Position numbers and translations under genes: made by a program. 8,449 bases of DNA from positions 1 to 8,449 of the forward strand of contig CAMTPG010000095.1 in the NCBI GenBank assembly GCA_947074335.1, written 5' to 3'. The notes under the pieces are model-generated. The model was given only the letters and a program-made list of their open reading frames with translations, did no database searches and was not told the origin of the DNA. Of the stretch, positions 6,713 to 8,449 are shown one piece after another (the first letter of the stretch is position 1; each line of letters opens with the position of its first letter). The stretch is from an uncultured Parabacteroides sp. GTDB lineage: Bacteria > Bacteroidota > Bacteroidia > Bacteroidales > Tannerellaceae.

Positions 6713-6890
6713 AGTAATGCGTTTTAGGTTAAACAACATAAAATGAGGGATTGTTTGTTTGTCCGTTTTACTCTAAAAAAGGATTTATGCAGCTCCAAAA
6801 TGGCAAAACTGTGCATTCTATCAGTCTTTGCCTCTTCAGAGATGCCTCTCCTAATAATCTATAATTTAGCATTTTTACACTTTGGTGCAT

Positions 6891-6930
6891 AAAAAAACAG
6901 CCTGCTCTCTGAAAGAACAAGCTGTTTTTT
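6891..6930 (-). terminator. Intrinsic terminator after rpmA
   Basis: On the - strand, AAAAAACAGCTTGTTCT (complement of 6914-6930) pairs with AGAGCAGGCTGTTTTTT (complement of 6892-6908) over 17 bp, including two G-U pairs, around a 5-base loop. The U-run follows at 6897-6891. It starts 25 bases past the rpmA stop and separates the ribosomal-protein transcript from the genes downstream. The A/T-rich flanks mean it may also work on the opposite strand, but no + strand gene needs it. Confidence 0.88.
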
Positions 6931-6954
6931 ATGTTGTATTTATAAAATACGGGA

Positions 6955-7221
6955 TTAAGCTTCTGCTTTGATTTCCTGGATAGAAACGTATGATTTGTTT
7001 TCTTTACCTTTACGGAAAGTCACAACACCATCAACTAAAGCATACAAAGTATGATCTTTACCGATACCTACGTTTTGACCCGGATGATGAGCTGTACCTC
7101 TCTGACGAATGATAATATTACCAGCTTTAGCTACTTCGCCACCGAAAAGTTTAACACCCAATCGTTTGCTATGTGATTCGCGTCCGTTCTTAGAACTACC
7201 AACACCTTTTTTATGTGCCAT
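6955..7221 (-). CDS. rpmA: Large ribosomal subunit protein bL27
   Basis: This 88-residue protein is bL27 of the 50S subunit, whose N-terminal tail reaches toward the peptidyl-transferase centre. The N-terminus MAHKKGVGSSKNGRES, with later RLGVKLFGG and IIIRQRGTAHHPGQNVGIG, is unmistakable. The protein starts directly with AHKKG and lacks the cleaved N-terminal extension found in many Firmicutes. It follows rplU by 22 bases, the near-universal rplU-rpmA pair, and is preceded by AAGGAG, a real Shine-Dalgarno sequence that is unusual in this window. An intrinsic terminator follows the stop. Confidence 0.98.
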   Translation of the reverse strand: MAHKKGVGSSKNGRESHSKRLGVKLFGGEVAKAGNIIIRQRGTAHHPGQNVGIGKDHTLYALVDGVVTFRKGKENKSYVSIQEIKAEA

Positions 7222-7230
7222 TTCTTCTTT

Positions 7231-7236
7231 CTCCTT
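7231..7236 (-). promoter_or_regulatory. Shine-Dalgarno sequence for rpmA
   Basis: The - strand reads AAGGAG, 9 bases before the rpmA ATG, inside the 22-base rplU-rpmA gap. Other starts in this window lack such a sequence or have only a short GGAG. It supports translation starting at 7221. Confidence 0.7.
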
Positions 7237-7243
7237 TTAAACG

Positions 7244-7561
7244 TTAACCAACAATTTCTTTAATTCTCACTTCAGTGAACTGCTGACGGTGACCGTTCAG
7301 TTTGCGGTAACCTTTTCTTCTCTTTTTGTGGAAGATCAACACTTTATCACCTTTTACCAGCGGAGAAAGTACTTCACATACTACTTTTGCGCCTTCTACA
7401 GTAGGAGCACCTACTTTAACTTCGCCATTGTTGTCAACCAACAATACTTTGTCAAACTCAACAACAGCACCGCTTTCTGCATTCTGAATGTGATGAACGA
7501 ACATTTTTTTTCCTTCTTCAACATTGAACTGTTGTCCGTTAATTTCTACGATTACGTACAT
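7244..7561 (-). CDS. rplU: Large ribosomal subunit protein bL21
   Basis: This 105-residue protein is bL21 of the 50S subunit, which binds 23S rRNA. The start MYVIVEINGQQFNVEEGKKMFV, the middle VEFDKVLLV and GEVKVGAPTVEGAKV, and the basic rRNA-binding end HKKRRKGYRKLNGHRQQFTEVRI are all classic for the family, and the length is normal. It is the first gene of the rplU-rpmA pair. A well-formed Bacteroidota promoter lies about 90-120 bases upstream, leaving a leader of roughly 80 bases that can fold. No Shine-Dalgarno sequence is visible before the ATG at 7561. Confidence 0.98.
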   Translation of the reverse strand: MYVIVEINGQQFNVEEGKKMFVHHIQNAESGAVVEFDKVLLVDNNGEVKVGAPTVEGAKVVCEVLSPLVKGDKVLIFHKKRRKGYRKLNGHRQQFTEVRIKEIVG

Positions 7562-7576
7562 CTGTCTTTATCTATT

Positions 7577-7627
7577 TAAACAGGTTATCTCCCGGGGGTG
7601 AATACATTTCATTGTATCACTTGTTTA
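7577..7627 (-). promoter_or_regulatory. Foldable leader region upstream of rplU
   Basis: In the - strand transcript, an outer helix pairs TAAACA (complement of 7622-7627) with TGTTTA (complement of 7577-7582). Inside it a hairpin pairs GTGA-TACA (complement of 7613-7620) with TGTA-TCAC (complement of 7598-7606), with one bulged base and a 6-base loop. Nested helices in the short leader of a ribosomal-protein operon suggest possible feedback control, but I cannot match it to a named leader family. Confidence 0.4.
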
Positions 7628-7648
7628 CCCTCTGCGGAATTCAGTTTG

Positions 7649-7680
7649 CAAAATTAGAATTAATCTGTGGATTAACCAAA
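7649..7680 (-). promoter_or_regulatory. Bacteroidota-type promoter for rplU-rpmA
   Basis: On the - strand, TTTG (7677-7680) is followed after exactly 20 bases by TAATTTTG (7649-7656). Both match the Bacteroidota primary sigma consensus (-33 TTTG, 19-21 bases, -7 TAnnTTTG). Transcription should begin a few bases past 7649, giving a leader of about 80 bases before rplU. Confidence 0.8.
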
Positions 7681-7704
7681 CATTTCAGTCTGTTTTTCAA
7701 TGAC

Positions 7705-7731
7705 TCAGCAAGAATTATGGCTCTTGGCTGA
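7705..7731 (-). other. Weak hairpin after the rhamnosidase gene
   Basis: TCAGCAAGA (7705-7713) can pair with TCTT-GCTGA (7722-7731) with one bulged G and an 8-base loop. It lies about 20 bases past the stop at 7751, where a terminator would be expected. No T-run follows on the - strand, so termination by this stem alone is doubtful. Confidence 0.35.
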
Positions 7732-7750
7732 ATATTTATATCAAAATTGA

Positions 7751-8449
7751 TCAATCTGCCGATTCAAAATGATATTTTCCGGAACCTATTTCCACAATCA
7801 GCTCTTCGGGTGTTTCAAGAATGCTGCGAATGCCGGGTTGTTCGTCTATCTGTACTCCGTATTGGGCAGGAATACGAACCCGGGCCGATGTATTGGCAGG
7901 CAGTTCCACATCCCACACCAGCTGATTATCGGTTTTATTCCAGGCGCTTGACACCGGACCGTAAACCGATTCGTATACAGCAGCCGCCTCATCAAGTCCG
8001 TCAGGGAATATCGGCGCCATCTCCAACTGCTCGTAAGCCACAGCTCCGGGAGCACACCGGATGCCGGCCAGATCTTCGTAATACCAGATTAGTAAATCAC
8101 CAAGCAGCATCACATGATTAGCCGAATTCATAGCCGGATCGGCCGTATTGCCGTTCCATAATTCCCAGATTGTTGTTGCTCCGTTATTAATCATATAGCC
8201 CCAACTCGGATAAGTTTCGTTGGTAGCAATCTGCAAGGCCATGTCTTTGCGGCCATTTTCGGTGAGTCCGCGCATCAGATGCTGGATACCAACCACACCA
8301 GTACTTACATGACCATCAAAATCTTCGTTGGTTTTAGCCACGATATTATCAAAAACCTGCTGTTCAAAGCCTTCGGGAACCAGTCCCAGCCGCAAAGATA
8401 ACATATTTGCCGTAACCGTATTATTTCCGTATTGTGCCGTTTCGGGATT
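7751..8449 (-). CDS. GH78 alpha-L-rhamnosidase, C-terminal part (5' end outside window)
   Basis: The frame is open from the right edge (NPETAQYGNNTVTANMLSLRLGLVP at the edge, read on the - strand) to a TGA at 7751-7753, giving 232 residues. Full GH78 enzymes are usually about 700-1100 residues, so most of the gene lies outside. The visible part is the end of the (alpha/alpha)6 catalytic barrel: TGVVGIQHLMRGLTENG, then SWGYMINNGATTIWELW, then NHVMLLGDLLIWYYEDLAGI. It is followed by the C-terminal beta-sandwich, with a run of alternating hydrophobic strands such as QLVWDVELP and ARVRIPA. The glutamate in TTIWE lies 137 residues from the end, about where the proposed catalytic base of characterised GH78 enzymes lies. 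The enzyme releases L-rhamnose from polysaccharides or glycosides, probably in the periplasm. The N-terminal signal is not visible. Family assignment is strong; substrate is unknown. Confidence 0.9.
   Translation of the reverse strand, partial: NPETAQYGNNTVTANMLSLRLGLVPEGFEQQVFDNIVAKTNEDFDGHVSTGVVGIQHLMRGLTENGRKDMALQIATNETYPSWGYMINNGATTIWELWNGNTADPAMNSANHVMLLGDLLIWYYEDLAGIRCAPGAVAYEQLEMAPIFPDGLDEAAAVYESVYGPVSSAWNKTDNQLVWDVELPANTSARVRIPAQYGVQIDEQPGIRSILETPEELIVEIGSGKYHFESAD

Noticed and set aside
6740..6890. Promoter or small gene between the AT-rich orphan and the rpmA terminator
   Set aside because: No consensus promoter pair on the - strand and no open frame with a plausible start; I see nothing else supportable here.

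Overview
The window looks like chromosomal DNA of a member of the Bacteroidota, most likely the order Bacteroidales. The evidence is the protein families present (a DUF4494 protein, a dihydroorotate dehydrogenase-like protein of the Bacteroides type, a Bacteroidales-type SerRS) and the near absence of Shine-Dalgarno sequences before most genes. Promoters of the Bacteroidota type (-33 TTTG, -7 TAnnTTTG) also occur. I cannot name a genus. Both edges cut genes.

Left block (1-2040, + strand): the end of a DUF4494 protein, then a YggS/PLPBP-type pyridoxal-phosphate homeostasis protein, then a dihydroorotate dehydrogenase-like flavoprotein. They probably form one transcription unit, ending at a very strong intrinsic terminator. 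A long AU-rich hairpin lies between the second and third genes. A degenerate 34-bp tandem repeat starts inside the terminator's T-run.

Middle (2271-3944, + strand): one gene for a CoA-disulfide/persulfide reductase fused to a C-terminal rhodanese domain, implying sulfane-sulfur or thiol handling. It converges on serS, and a bidirectional terminator lies between them.

Right block (4226-7561, - strand; transcription order rplU, rpmA, small AT-rich putative lipoprotein, NlpC/P60 lipoprotein, serS): two ribosomal proteins with a well-formed Bacteroidota promoter and a foldable leader, ending at a clear terminator. Then come an unrecognised exported protein of distinctly lower GC, an NlpC/P60 cell-wall hydrolase lipoprotein, and seryl-tRNA synthetase. 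The far right edge (7751-8449, - strand) holds the C-terminal third or less of a GH78 alpha-L-rhamnosidase, a plant or microbial polysaccharide-degrading enzyme.

Most of the window is housekeeping. I see no CRISPR array, transposase, integrase, tRNA, rRNA or recognisable defence system. The items most worth a second look are the AT-rich orphan between rpmA and the NlpC gene, the dihydroorotate dehydrogenase-like protein that lacks the family's substrate motif, the 34-bp tandem repeat, and several RNA structures in untranslated regions.
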